Shown: positions 18,360 through 28,000 of the stretch, in pieces
Layout of the letters: the number at the start of each line of letters is the position of its first letter
How positions within the stretch are numbered: position 1 is the stretch's first letter
Origin: Corynebacterium glaucum
Lineage (GTDB): Bacteria > Actinomycetota > Actinomycetes > Mycobacteriales > Mycobacteriaceae
NCBI RefSeq assembly: GCF_030408855.1
Contig: NZ_CP047358.1
Coordinates: 1,488,001-1,552,000, forward strand
Length of the DNA stretch: 64,000 nt
Direction: 5' to 3'
Made by a program: the position numbers and the translations under genes
The notes under the pieces: generated by a model
Database searches by the model: none
What the model saw: the letters and a program-made list of their open reading frames with translations, nothing else
Told to the model about the DNA's origin: nothing

Positions 18360-18935
18360 TCACCCCGCAATTGTTCCCTCGGGTTGGTCACGCACAGCCT
18401 TCAGCGCCCCACGCAGCGCTGCTTCAACGGCAGCGGCGCGAATCTCGTTGCGGTTGCCCGCCAACACTCGCACCGGCTCCGACTCCCCTGGAACCAGGGC
18501 GTAACGGCTCATCGCTATAGGCGCCAACTCGGCCGCGGGCGACGACGCGGTCCACTTCGGGCCACTGACACCAATCCACACCTCACCGACGTGGTGGCCG
18601 TCCTGCGGGTCCGGCCCGGCGACGCCCGTCAACGCCACCGCCCAGTCCGCACCGCACGCAGCCTTGCAGCCCCGAGCCATCTCGCGGGCGGTTTGCGCCG
18701 AGACCACGCCGTGGCGCGCGACCACTTCCTCGCCCACCCCAGCGAGCGTGACCTTCAAATCGGTCGCGTACGTCACCAACCCGCCGCGCAGCACGTCGGA
18801 GGCCCCCGGCACGCCAGCCAAAGTCGCGCACGCAAGCCCCGCCGTCAGCGATTCGCAGAACGCGATGGTCTGTCCGCGCTGACGAAGTTCGTCGATAAGC
18901 AATTGCTCGATGCTCGCTGTGCTCATTGGGCTCAC
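18360..18935 (-). CDS. cinA: CinA C-terminal-domain protein (nicotinamide-nucleotide amidase)
   Basis: 191-aa stand-alone CinA C-terminal domain, which hydrolyses nicotinamide mononucleotide to NaMN and ammonia. Family signature FCESLTAGLACATLAGVPGA near residue 26, then RGGLVTYATDLKVTLAGV and the VALTGVAGPDPQ motif. The N-terminal MoCF-like half of long CinA proteins is absent, as in many actinobacteria. The GTG start overlaps the pgsA stop (GTGA) and has a GAAGAAGG ribosome binding site 7 nt upstream, so the pair is translationally coupled. Confidence 0.9.
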   Translation of the reverse strand: MSPMSTASIEQLLIDELRQRGQTIAFCESLTAGLACATLAGVPGASDVLRGGLVTYATDLKVTLAGVGEEVVARHGVVSAQTAREMARGCKAACGADWAVALTGVAGPDPQDGHHVGEVWIGVSGPKWTASSPAAELAPIAMSRYALVPGESEPVRVLAGNRNEIRAAAVEAALRGALKAVRDQPEGTIAG

Positions 18936-19486
18936 TGATTGACCTTCTTCGCATCAACCAGATACTGAATGCCGGTGACCACCGTGACCACCACGGCCAG
19001 GAGCATGACAATGTACGTCGGCACGCTCATCCACTCCGGCAGCGGACAGAGGTACATGCCCACGCCCACCGTTTGCAGCACGGTCTTGAGCTTGCCGCCC
19101 TTCGACGCGGGCACGACCTTGCCTTGGCGCAGCATGCCCATGCGCCAGAAGGTGATGCCGAGCTCACGGATGATGATGACCACCGTCATCCAGATCGGCA
19201 GGTTGCTGGCGGTGTTGAGCGTCACCAGGGCGGTGATCATCAAGGCCTTGTCCGCGATTGGGTCGGCGATCTTGCCAAAGTCCGTCACCAGGCCGCGTGC
19301 GCGGGCGATGTCGCCGTCGAGCTTGTCCGTGACCATCAGCGCCACAAACAGGCCGAACGCCCACCACCATTGCTGGCTCAGCACCAGCCACGCGAACACC
19401 GGAATGAACAGGATGCGCAGGCTGGTGAGGATGTTCGGCAAGTTCCAGTTGGACTGCTTGCCAGGCGCCGGGGTCGAAGTGCTCAC
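18932..19486 (-). CDS. pgsA: CDP-diacylglycerol-glycerol-3-phosphate 3-phosphatidyltransferase
   Basis: About 184-aa CDP-alcohol phosphotransferase that makes phosphatidylglycerophosphate, the precursor of phosphatidylglycerol and cardiolipin. The catalytic motif D-x2-DG-x2-AR-x8-G-x3-D-x3-D reads DKLDGDIARARG followed by DFGKIADPIAD. Four to six hydrophobic helices place it in the cytoplasmic membrane; NLPNILTSLRILFIPVFAWL is the usual N-terminal entry. I start at GTG 19486; an upstream ATG would overlap the promoter of the divergent YciI gene. Followed by cinA with a 4-nt overlap. Confidence 0.92.
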   Translation of the reverse strand: MSTSTPAPGKQSNWNLPNILTSLRILFIPVFAWLVLSQQWWWAFGLFVALMVTDKLDGDIARARGLVTDFGKIADPIADKALMITALVTLNTASNLPIWMTVVIIIRELGITFWRMGMLRQGKVVPASKGGKLKTVLQTVGVGMYLCPLPEWMSVPTYIVMLLAVVVTVVTGIQYLVDAKKVNQ

Positions 19487-19532
19487 GCCGTCCACCCTAC
19501 CGACCGCCGCTTGCGGGCCTAAACTGCCACGC

Positions 19533-19820
19533 ATGAAGTATTTTGCATGCACTTACACCTACGGCGACGACGCGGCCCTGATCGACGCCACCCGCCCTAA
19601 GCACCGCGAGTTCATTTCCAACCAGCTAGGACTCGGCCGGATTGTCGGCTCGGGCCCGTACGTCGACGGCACTCAGGCGCTGATCATCATTCAGTTGCCG
19701 GATACCGCGACCGAGTCCGATGCCACCGAGCTGATGGACCAGGATCCCTACATCGCCGCCGGCGCGCTGGCCAAGCGCGAGATCCGCGAGTGGAACCCGG
19801 TTTCTAACATCTTCAGCTAG
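19533..19820 (+). CDS. YciI family protein
   Basis: 95-aa YciI-like protein (dimeric alpha-beta barrel fold), MKYFACTYTYGDDAALID at the N terminus, with the conserved His-x-x-(F/Y) stretch KHREFISNQL and the central GPYVDGTQALIIIQLPD. The C-terminal DPYIAAGALAKREIREWNPV is the usual 'DPf..aGl...' block. Function of this family is poorly defined; some members are dehydrochlorinase or muconolactone isomerase-like. A -10-like TAAACT ends 7-8 nt before the ATG, so the transcript is probably leaderless. It is divergent from pgsA and converges on terC. Confidence 0.85.
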   Translation: MKYFACTYTYGDDAALIDATRPKHREFISNQLGLGRIVGSGPYVDGTQALIIIQLPDTATESDATELMDQDPYIAAGALAKREIREWNPVSNIFS

Positions 19821-19829
19821 AGCTTTTTC

Positions 19830-19841
19830 GCTTATCGACGG
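19830..19841 (-). repeat. Dispersed 12-mer CCGTCGATAAGC, copy 4
   Basis: Exact minus-strand copy that fills the 21-bp convergent gap between the YciI gene and terC, ending next to the terC stop. On its own strand it is followed by GAAAAAGCTCT, very similar to the GAAAAGCT that follows copies 5 and 7. Confidence 0.75.
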
Positions 19842-21011
19842 CTAACGCTGCCCCTTCGCCACGTCGAGGTGCTCCGTCTCGCGTGATCCCGTCGCGGTGT
19901 GGTCACCCTTGCCGGAGGTAGCCGGGTCGTCGATCCACTCGACGTGGTTGCCGTCCTTGTCGATCTTGCGGCGGTTGCCGTGATCGTCGTAATCGATGCG
20001 GTAGCTCTCCTCGTCCGGATCGATCTTGCCGTTTTTAACGTCGCTGCGTTGCTTCGCAACGGACGCGATCGCGGTGATCGCCAGCACGCCGACGATGACC
20101 ACAAGCGAGGTCACGGTACCGATCTCCGGGACGTTGAGGCCCTCGCCGCCGTTGATGAACGGCAGGTTGTTCTCGTGCAGCGCGTGCAGCAGGAGCTTGA
20201 CACCGATGAAGCCGAGGATGATGGCCAGGCCGTACGGCAGGTACACCAACTTGTCCAGGAGGCCGTTGAGCAGGAAGTACAGCTGTCGCAGGCCGAGCAG
20301 CGCGAACGCATTCGCGGTGAACACCAGGAACGGTTCCTGGGTGATGCCGAAGATCGCCGGGATGGAATCGAACGCGAACATCACGTCGATGAATCCGATG
20401 GCGAGCAGCGCCACGAACAGCGGGGTGACCGCTTTCTTACCGGACTGCGTCTTCGAAACGAGGCTGTCGCCGTGGTAGGACTGCGTAACCGGGATCGCCT
20501 TGCGCAGCGTCTTGACCACGAACATGTCGTTCGGGTCCTGTTCCGGCTGGTCGGTGGCTTCGTCGTAAACCAGCTTGACCGCGGTGTAGATCAAGAACGC
20601 GGCGAAGATGTAGAACACCCACGACCATGCGGAGATGATCACCGCGCCCAGCAGGATGAAGATGAGGCGGAAAACCAGCGCCATGACGATGCCGATGAGC
20701 AGCACTTTCTGCTGGTACGCGCGCGGGATCTTGAACGAGCCCATGATCAGCGCGAACACGAACAGATTGTCCACGGACAGGGACAGCTCGGTGATGTAGC
20801 CGGTGAAGAACTGCAGGCCGTGCTCGGCGTCCCACAGCCACCAGACGATGCCGCCAAAGATGCACGCCATCGTCATGTAAAACAGCGCCCAGCCGCCCGA
20901 CTCTTTCATTGACGGTTCGTGCGGCGTGCGCACGTGGGACACAAAGTCGAATACGAAGAATCCGAGGATCACCACCGAGGTGATGAGCCAGATCCACAAA
21001 GGAACGTCCAT
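19842..21011 (-). CDS. terC: TerC family membrane protein (Mn2+ export/metal homeostasis)
   Basis: 389-aa TerC/Alx family protein. The first helix is WIWLITSVVILGFFVFDFVS; then EHGLQFFTGYITELSLSVDNLFVFA carries the conserved acidic NELS-type motif (ELSLSVDN), and the second conserved acidic pair is in IDVMFAFDSIPAIFGIT. About eight to nine helices end near residue 330. A hydrophilic, Asp/Lys/His-rich C-terminal tail of about 60 residues follows. TerC proteins of this type are implicated in manganese efflux or metalation of exported enzymes. A yybP-ykoY-like riboswitch sits in the 5' leader, which supports a manganese role. Confidence 0.9.
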   Translation of the reverse strand: MDVPLWIWLITSVVILGFFVFDFVSHVRTPHEPSMKESGGWALFYMTMACIFGGIVWWLWDAEHGLQFFTGYITELSLSVDNLFVFALIMGSFKIPRAYQQKVLLIGIVMALVFRLIFILLGAVIISAWSWVFYIFAAFLIYTAVKLVYDEATDQPEQDPNDMFVVKTLRKAIPVTQSYHGDSLVSKTQSGKKAVTPLFVALLAIGFIDVMFAFDSIPAIFGITQEPFLVFTANAFALLGLRQLYFLLNGLLDKLVYLPYGLAIILGFIGVKLLLHALHENNLPFINGGEGLNVPEIGTVTSLVVIVGVLAITAIASVAKQRSDVKNGKIDPDEESYRIDYDDHGNRRKIDKDGNHVEWIDDPATSGKGDHTATGSRETEHLDVAKGQR

Positions 21012-21035
21012 AGGTGTTTGCCTCCGGTCTTAAGG

Positions 21036-21155
21036 GAAAGGTAGGTGGGTCGGACCGGAGGTCTCCCCCGCCAACGCGGGCTGTGAAGACCGGGGCTTCC
21101 GCTTGACGACGGCTCCGTGCTGACGATCTCCAACAATTCTGGGGTACTCCCCTCC
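21036..21155 (-). ncRNA. yybP-ykoY-like manganese riboswitch in the terC leader
   Basis: On the minus strand the leader contains AGGGGAGTACCCC (the conserved GGGGAGUA loop of the class), then ATCGTCAGCACGG (resembling the conserved GUCAnCA segment), and GGGGGAGACCTCCGGTC near the 3' end (the conserved GAGACC). These elements are in the order known for actinobacterial yybP-ykoY leaders that precede terC-like genes, and the element ends about 25 bp before the terC start. Boundaries are approximate. A 7-bp inverted repeat with a 4-bp loop (GAAAACG...CGTTTTC, 21162-21179) lies just upstream. A covariance-model search would settle the call. Confidence 0.75.
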
Positions 21156-21435
21156 ATGTGCGAAAACGCTGCCGTTTTCACAACGCTAAGACACCCTACA
21201 CGGCGCATCGGCGTGGCCGCCGCATGAAGCACGCTATTCGAATCGAGAATGTTTGGACGGCGTGTTCAGCGGTAGACAGATGTAGTTGAAATCGCATTCT
21301 CAGGTTAGAGATGCGAGAAGGTGTTCTTCTTCATTTTTCACTTAACCAATCCGGTGGAAACCCTGTACATAGCGGCATGAACAGATTGCGACCCGTTAAT
21401 GGTTTATAAAGTTATTTATAGATCTGATTTTTCAG

Positions 21436-21464
21436 TTGACTCGCTTACTTAACGTTCGTAATGT
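21436..21464 (+). promoter_or_regulatory. Promoter of the pilus island
   Basis: TTGACT and TAATGT are separated by exactly 17 bp, close to the SigA consensus, in an AT-rich stretch (roughly 21340-21470) that contrasts with the GC-rich genes around it. The promoter lies about 120 bp upstream of the first pilin ATG, which has a GAAAGG ribosome binding site. The rest of 21180-21584 holds no gene I can support. Confidence 0.6.
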
Positions 21465-21584
21465 CTAGCTCGTTCTGCTGGCAATCTCCTGTGATGGCCG
21501 TGTAGACATCGTTCACCCACATCCGCCCCGACTCAAAGGTTTGGGTCGCGGGAGCGGATACTTTCTACATCGAAAGGTAAAGCT

Positions 21585-23153
21585 ATGGCACACGCCATGA
21601 AGCGAACCGCAGCTATCGCGCTCGCGGCAGGTCTTGCAATCCCCGGCACCATCGGTACCGCTGTCGTGCTGAACACCGCCCCGGCGTTCGCGCAGTCCAT
21701 CGACACTGTCAACGAGGCAACCGGCTCTATCACCGTTCATAAGCGTACAAACCACTCTGAACTGGGTAGCGACCACGACGGCTCGGATCTCGGCACCGGT
21801 GCGCCGGGTGAACCGCTCAACGGCGCGCAATTCTCTCTCCAGCCGTTGCAGTTGATCACTGATGACGCAACCTTCGCCGCGGCAGCCGGTCTTAAGGTGT
21901 CCGGCGAAACTGTTGTCGATGCCGACGGAAACACAGTCACTCCTGGAACTGCCCAGACCGGTACAACCGAAGGCGAAGGCACAGTCACCTTCGGAGACCT
22001 TGCTGCTGGTGCTTACCTGCTGACTGAGACCGCGGCACCTGCCTCAACCGACACGGTCTACATCCCGGCTGCCCCGATGATCGTGTACGTACCGATCGCC
22101 AACAACGATGAGTGGAACCGCGACGTTCACGTCTACCCGAAGAACACTGAGCTGAAGACCACTAAGAAGGTCGTAGACAAGGACCGTCAGCCGGTTGCTG
22201 GTGACAAGATCGACTACACCATCGACACCAACGCACCGGTCATGCCGCAGGGTCGCACGCTGACCGAATTCAGCCTCAACGACTACTACAACAACAAAGA
22301 ACTACTGAACCCGGAGATCGGCGCGCTGACGTTGAACGGCACGGCTCTTGCCGAGGGCACTGACTACACCGTCTCTACCGACGCGTACACCGCCGGTGAC
22401 AAGGGCGACGCAAACACCAAGACCTCGTTTGTGTTCACCGAGGCTGGCCTGCAGAAGCTTACCGACAGCAAGGGTGGCGCTATCCAGGTCACGATCAAGG
22501 CTGAGGTCGCCAAGACCGTCGTCAAGGGTGGCGAGGGCCTCGATGACGGTGCGGTTGATAACTACGCCGACACCACCGGTGCCACCAAGCGCACCGACGA
22601 TTCCACCACCGTCGACGAGCCGTTCAAGACCCCGGAGGAAAAGGTCACCTCCTACTTCGGTGCGGTGCGCATCGTGAAGAAGGGCGAGGACGGCAAGGTG
22701 CTCCAGGGCGCTAAGTTCGAGCTGCACAAGGTCTCCTCCGACGCCACCTGTGACGGTGTCAAGGCGGGTGCTGACACCAAGATCGAGACCGGCGACCTGG
22801 TTACCGACAGCAACGGCAAGTTGTTCATCAACAATCTGCACGTCACCGACGTAGCCAACAGCACCGAGACCATCGATGACACCTACTGCCTGGTCGAGAC
22901 CGAGGCACCGTCTGGCTACCAGAAGCTCACCGCAGCTATCCCGTTCACTCTGACCGCGGGCGAAGTCACGGCTGCGACTGCAGACGACCAGGTTACGACC
23001 GAGGTCTACAACATCTCCAAGGACGTTGAGAACACGAAGCGTCCTGAGTTCTCCTTGCCGCAGACCGGTGGGATGGGTGTTGTTGCCCTGGTCCTGGCTG
23101 GTTTGGCAATCCTCGGCGGTGGCGCATTCGCCGCACGTCGCCAAAACGCCTAA
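21585..23153 (+). CDS. Backbone (major) pilin 1, SpaA/SpaD/SpaH family
   Basis: 522-aa sortase-polymerised pilin. A Sec signal peptide of about 37 aa ends at AFA-QS. The pilin motif WNRDVHVYPKNT (about residues 176-187) supplies the Lys that is cross-linked into the fibre. An N-terminal CnaB-like domain contains the E-box-like YLLTETAAP, and the C-terminal Cna-B domain has the E-box YCLVETEAPSGY near residue 435. The sorting signal is LPQTG (about 491-495), a hydrophobic helix, and the positive tail ARRQNA. Two Cys (CDGVK and YCLV) may form a disulfide in the last domain, as in SpaA. The first gene of the island, with its own SigA-like promoter and a hairpin before the sortase gene. Confidence 0.93.
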   Translation: MAHAMKRTAAIALAAGLAIPGTIGTAVVLNTAPAFAQSIDTVNEATGSITVHKRTNHSELGSDHDGSDLGTGAPGEPLNGAQFSLQPLQLITDDATFAAAAGLKVSGETVVDADGNTVTPGTAQTGTTEGEGTVTFGDLAAGAYLLTETAAPASTDTVYIPAAPMIVYVPIANNDEWNRDVHVYPKNTELKTTKKVVDKDRQPVAGDKIDYTIDTNAPVMPQGRTLTEFSLNDYYNNKELLNPEIGALTLNGTALAEGTDYTVSTDAYTAGDKGDANTKTSFVFTEAGLQKLTDSKGGAIQVTIKAEVAKTVVKGGEGLDDGAVDNYADTTGATKRTDDSTTVDEPFKTPEEKVTSYFGAVRIVKKGEDGKVLQGAKFELHKVSSDATCDGVKAGADTKIETGDLVTDSNGKLFINNLHVTDVANSTETIDDTYCLVETEAPSGYQKLTAAIPFTLTAGEVTAATADDQVTTEVYNISKDVENTKRPEFSLPQTGGMGVVALVLAGLAILGGGAFAARRQNA

Positions 23154-23185
23154 CCCCAGGCACGCACTCGATGTAGTGCACCGTG

Positions 23186-23223
23186 CACACCGGCTAGACC
23201 CCATGCGGTTTTTAGCCGGTGTG
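23186..23223 (+). other. Hairpin between backbone pilin and sortase genes
   Basis: CACACCGGCTA and TAGCCGGTGTG make a perfect 11-bp stem around a 16-nt loop, in the 145-bp gap after the pilin stop. There is no T-run after the stem, so it may act as a partial terminator or RNA-stability element that keeps sortase expression below pilin expression. A smaller GCACT/AGTGC stem sits just upstream (23164-23179). Confidence 0.6.
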
Positions 23224-23298
23224 GGCGCACCCATGTGGGGAGGCGTCCAAAGCCGAAACAAAGTATCCCCACCCACTTTTCATCACTAAGGAGCCACC

Positions 23299-24240
23299 AT
23301 GTCTTCGGTCGTCGGAGCCAGACCACAAGAGCCAGGCAAAAACAGCTCACTCCACAGCACCGCAGAACAGAGCGCCAACCGTCGCGTACTCCTGCCGCTG
23401 CTGATCATGCTGCTCGGACTAACCGTGTTGGTCTACCCAGTCTTTTCCACCCAATGGAACAACTGGCTCCAACAACGCTCCGTCGACGACTACCAAAGCC
23501 AGGTGCGCTACGGCGAGCAAAACGACCCGGACGCTCTTGAGCGAGCGCTGGAATCTGCCCGCAGCTACAACGACACTCGCGCCGACGGCCCAATCCTCGA
23601 CCCGTGGCTCGCACGCATCTCCAAAGACAACGCCGACTACCAGGCCTACCTCGATGAGTTGGATGACTACCCAGCGATGTCCCAGGTCGCGATCCCATCG
23701 ATCAACTCCAACCTGCCCGTCTACCACGGCACCAGCGAAGACACGCTGCAAAAAGGTGTCGGCCACCTCTTCGGCTCCGCACTACCCATCGGTGGTGAAG
23801 GCAACCACACCGTGCTTACCGGCCATACAGGACTGACCAACGCGACGCTGTGGGACAACCTCATAGACGTCCAAGTAGGTGATGCGATCTACATCAACAC
23901 CTACGGGCACAAAATGAAATACGAAGTCCACGACACCGAAGTCGTACTCCCGGATCAGACGGACTCCCTAGCGTCAATCCCTGGCCAAGACCTCGTCACC
24001 TTAATCACCTGCACCCCGTACGGCATCAACACCCACCGCCTCCTCATCCACGCCCACCGCGTGCCCATGGATCCGCAGGAAGCCAACGTCTTCGACGAAA
24101 CCACCAAACTCATGCAGTGGTGGATGTGGCTCATCCTCACCATCGCCGCCCTCGCCACCGCCGCCATCATCTGGTGGCTTCGCAAACAACACACTCCCGC
24201 CCTGACCAATGCCAAAGATGACACACACGATGAAAGCTAG
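23299..24240 (+). CDS. Class C (pilus-polymerising) sortase
   Basis: 313-aa transpeptidase that links pilin subunits. The catalytic triad is visible: His in LTGHTGLTNA (about residue 175), Cys in TLITCTPYGINTHR (about 238) and the Arg in that same motif region (RLLIHAHR). The class C 'lid' motif DPW (LDPWLARI) is present near residue 98, and hydrophobic helices lie at the N terminus (about 34-52) and near the C terminus (WWMWLILTIAALATAAIIWW), as for pilin-specific sortases. The ATG has an AAGGAG ribosome binding site. It is the only sortase in this island, although two backbone pilins are encoded. Confidence 0.93.
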   Translation: MSSVVGARPQEPGKNSSLHSTAEQSANRRVLLPLLIMLLGLTVLVYPVFSTQWNNWLQQRSVDDYQSQVRYGEQNDPDALERALESARSYNDTRADGPILDPWLARISKDNADYQAYLDELDDYPAMSQVAIPSINSNLPVYHGTSEDTLQKGVGHLFGSALPIGGEGNHTVLTGHTGLTNATLWDNLIDVQVGDAIYINTYGHKMKYEVHDTEVVLPDQTDSLASIPGQDLVTLITCTPYGINTHRLLIHAHRVPMDPQEANVFDETTKLMQWWMWLILTIAALATAAIIWWLRKQHTPALTNAKDDTHDES

Positions 24241-25093
24241 ACTCCTTGCCACCAGCGCAGCCACAGCCGTGATGCTGCTTACGGTCCCTGGCGGTATTGC
24301 GGATGCTGATGCTCAGTCTCGTCCGGTCAGCGGCAACGACGGCAAAATCTCGATGCAGTCCGTCGACCGCAACCGTGCACTCAGCCTGAAAGTCACTAAG
24401 GCGAAGGGCAACCTCTACGACGACACCCATGAAGGTGAACTTCCCGAAGGCCGTCTCGAAGGTGTGAAGTTCACACTCTTCATCGCCCCGGACATCCCAG
24501 TAGGCACAGATGCTGATCGCGACGAAGCCAGCCGCGCACGCACAAAAGAAGAATGGGACGCCGTCAAACGCGAACCGGTCGCAACCCAAACCACCGACAG
24601 CAACGGTGAAGTCACCTTCACCAACCTCGCACCCGGTCTCTACTTGTTGGAGGAGCTCGCCCCCGATGCGGAGCACAACTACCACACCTCCGCACCGCAA
24701 TGGATTGTCCTCCCGCTAACCGATGCCTACGGCACCCGGTTTGTTTACGACAACGTCATGGTGGTCAAACCCTCCCCGACCACAACCCCCGCCACACCGG
24801 GCGTGCCGTCGCCACCCGGAGCGAAAGAAACCCCAGCTCCTCCCGATACCCCGCCGGGGAAAATCACGACCCCGATAGTCACCCCACCACCGGCGACACC
24901 TCCAGCGGACACTTTCCCAGTGGACACACCCCTAGGAGACAATCTAGCTCCAAACACCCCGCCGGAAGACTCTCCGGTCAAGCCCGGGCCGGGCCGGCTG
25001 GCTGAAACAGGTGCCAGCGTACTGCTGATCGTTTTCGTCGGTCTCACCCTCATCGGACTCGGCGTGCTCATCTCAAGGAAGAAGGCGAAATGA
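24230..25093 (+). CDS. Basal/minor pilin, SpaB/SpaE-like (LAETG)
   Basis: About 287-aa surface protein. Signal peptide begins MKARLLATSAATAVMLL and ends near ADA. One Cna-B-like domain has SLKVTKAKG (possible pilin Lys) and the E-box YLLEELAP. A long Pro/Thr-rich stalk follows (residues about 185-255, PATPPADTFPVDT). The sorting motif is LAETG, followed by a hydrophobic helix and SRKKAK. LAxTG instead of LPxTG is a feature of SpaB-type basal pilins, which are transferred to the cell wall by the housekeeping sortase. The start could also be ATG 24209 or 24218; all overlap the end of the sortase gene. The 3' end overlaps the tip pilin start. Confidence 0.88.
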   Translation: MKARLLATSAATAVMLLTVPGGIADADAQSRPVSGNDGKISMQSVDRNRALSLKVTKAKGNLYDDTHEGELPEGRLEGVKFTLFIAPDIPVGTDADRDEASRARTKEEWDAVKREPVATQTTDSNGEVTFTNLAPGLYLLEELAPDAEHNYHTSAPQWIVLPLTDAYGTRFVYDNVMVVKPSPTTTPATPGVPSPPGAKETPAPPDTPPGKITTPIVTPPPATPPADTFPVDTPLGDNLAPNTPPEDSPVKPGPGRLAETGASVLLIVFVGLTLIGLGVLISRKKAK

Positions 25094-28000
25094 TGCGAAC
25101 TCACGAAAGCTCATTGACGAAACGCATCGCCGCCGCGGCGGCAGCTGCCGCCGTACTGTTCACCGCAACCCCGGCAATCGCTGCCCCACAAACCACCACC
25201 GTTGCGGCCACAACAGAGCAGACCTGGACCGTCACCGACGAAACCGGAAACACCATCGATGCCGAACCCGCCGTCACCGTCACCGAAACCAAGACCGCCG
25301 AAAACGCACCAACCCAAGCGAAGCCGGCTCAAAATGCGCCTGCCACTACATCGGCAAAGCCAAAACAGCTCACCGAACCGGAACTCGCTGAAGACGTCAC
25401 TTTCACGCACGTAGGTACTACTGCAGATGGCAAAGAAGAATACGAACTCGAGGCAACGGTTAACCTTCCCGCCGATGAGGTAACCGGGCAGGTGTTGCCG
25501 CTTAATGCGATCTCGTTGATGCGCACCGAAGGCACCCTCAACCTTGATTCGGTTGAAAACGCCACCATCGACGGCGCCGAACTCAACAAGGACGCCGTCG
25601 AAGTATTCACCTACCCCGACATCCCCACCGAAGACGATGAAGCCCTCATCCCAGACGAAGTCACCGGTGATGTCATCACCCTCGACATTGCTGATGAGAA
25701 CATGGGACGCACCGCAACCGTCACCGCAACCATCTACGCCAACGAACGCGCTTCCCGCAACATCGAATGGGACCTCTACAACGGGGTACTCCCACTCACG
25801 CTCAACAACATCGAGGTTGAAGGCGGGGCACCAATCGCCCCTAACGGCCCCGTCCCCGCCGACAGAGCGCGCGTCGTCGTCCAGGTAGCTGGCGATAAAT
25901 TGCTTTCAGGCACCAACGGTGCAACCCGCGCGTCTGGCCCGAACGGCGAGCGTCTGGAGCGCGTCTTCCAAAACACCCCCGGCGAGGGTGCTGTCCTGCG
26001 CCTATACGCCCCGCTGAACGACAAGAAGTTCGGTATGTCTGAGACGGCAACGGCCTGGGAGCAGGGCGCTCGCGGTGAGAACGCACGTCCGATCAACCAA
26101 CCGTGGGCGACGTGTACGGCAGATGCCAACGGCGAGTGTGTCTTTGAGATTCCCCGCGGCAACGGCGCGGACATCTACGACTACTACTGGGTCGTCATGG
26201 AACAGGCTTCGCCTGGCTACAAGGTACAAGACTGGGTCCGCCTGGGTGTCTCTGGTGACACGGACACTGGCCGTGCGCGCATCCTGCGTCACGCCTACCC
26301 GACACCGCTGCTCAAAGGCGGCCAGATCTACTACTCCGGTGCGAAGTACAAGCGTATTTCCTTCAACCGGGATGGTTATGGTTCGGACTGGGGCGACTTC
26401 GACTCCGCGTCCTTCATGTACGAGGAAACCACTGGTCAGTATCAGGGTGCTTTTGGTGGCCACGTGCCGTACCGCAGCTCTTTGGGCTCGTTCACCCAGG
26501 TGCGTGAGAACCCGGCGATGCCGGAGACCTGTGGCCTCAAGGCGGCGCTCATTGTCGATACGTCCGGAAGCATGGGCACCAGCATGGATGTCATGCGCGA
26601 CGTCGTCGGCAGCGTTATCGACGGTCTGGCGGAGACCAGCACTGAGCTGGGTTTATACAGCTTTTCCACGACCTCCCCGGGCGATGCTAGGAACCTGCCC
26701 AATTTGGATCCGAAACCGACCTACACCCCGGAAGGCCGCGCCGCTTTGAAGAGCTGGAAGAACAACCTGACTACCAGACGCTCCTCCGGAGCGACGAACT
26801 GGGAAGACGGCCTGGAGCAGGTAGCGGAATACAACGCGAAGAACCCGAACTCCCCGTACGACGTGGTGTACTTCATCACTGACGGTAACCCGACGGTGTA
26901 CAACAACCCGGCTGGTAGCCCGGGCCAAGGTAACTCCGGTGCGGAAAGTGAGATGCGCGAGCTGGAAGCAGCTATCGCCATGTCCAACACCGTGAAGTCT
27001 CAGGGCTCGCGCATGGTGGCTGTGGGCATCCCGGCGAAGTGGCCAACCTTTTGGGGCACCCCGATCCCATCAAAGCGTCTGTCGAACCTGGAGATCTCCG
27101 AGCTGAACTTGCAGGCCGTCTCTGGCGGTCAGGGTGGTGTTGACGAGCGATCCCTGCGCTCGAAGGACTTCGTGTTCTTCACCGAGCAGGAAGTGTTCAA
27201 GCAAGCGCTATTGAATTCCCTCAACCTTCCGTGCCAGGTGACTGTCGAGCGACGCTTCTACGAAGGCGACGACGAGAACGTTGTCCCGAATTTCGCCAAC
27301 ACTCGCGGCACCAATGACGAGACCAACGCCAATCAGTGGGAGTTTACTGCTGACATGACCCCGACGTCCGGACCCGAGGAACAGCAGTCGAAAGTCCCGG
27401 ACACCGTGAACAAGCTAGGTGACAACAACCAGGCCGGATTCCCGTTGAACCGCACCACTGGCTACACCCAGATCGACATCAAAGAACCCGCAGGCAAGAT
27501 CCCCAGCAGTTGGATACGCATGGATGCCGGTCCGAACGGTGAGCGCGCCCAGTGCAGCACCAAAGCTGGCAAACCGGTTACAACCACCGCACTCGAGTCG
27601 GAGAAGACTAACGATTTCCGTCTGAAAGATGTGCCCGTCAACGGCGGCATCCACTGCGTGGTGTACTACCGAATCCCATCTGAACCACCTCAACCCGGCA
27701 CATTCAAGTTCAAGTTGAACAAGGTCGATGCTCAGGACAACACTATCGGCCTTGAGGGTGCGGAGTTTGAACTTGAAGGGCTCGATGCGGACAACGCAGG
27801 TAAAAAGGCTCCATCTGCTGTCGAGAACGCCGGAGTAGGCGAGTTCAACTGGACTGAATTGAAGCCTGGCCGCTACAAGCTCTCGGAGACAAAGGCTGCT
27901 GATGGCGGGTACATCTTGCTGGCTCAGCCGGTGTTCTTCCGGGTGGCCAGGGACGGTGACGCCACGAAACTGTACGTGCTTGAGAACGAAAGTGATCAAA

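Noticed and set aside
19899..20912. Long open frames opposite terC, pnp, recA, pspA and the pilins
   Set aside because: They are antisense to well-supported genes in high-GC DNA, show no family motifs and have no ribosome binding sites.
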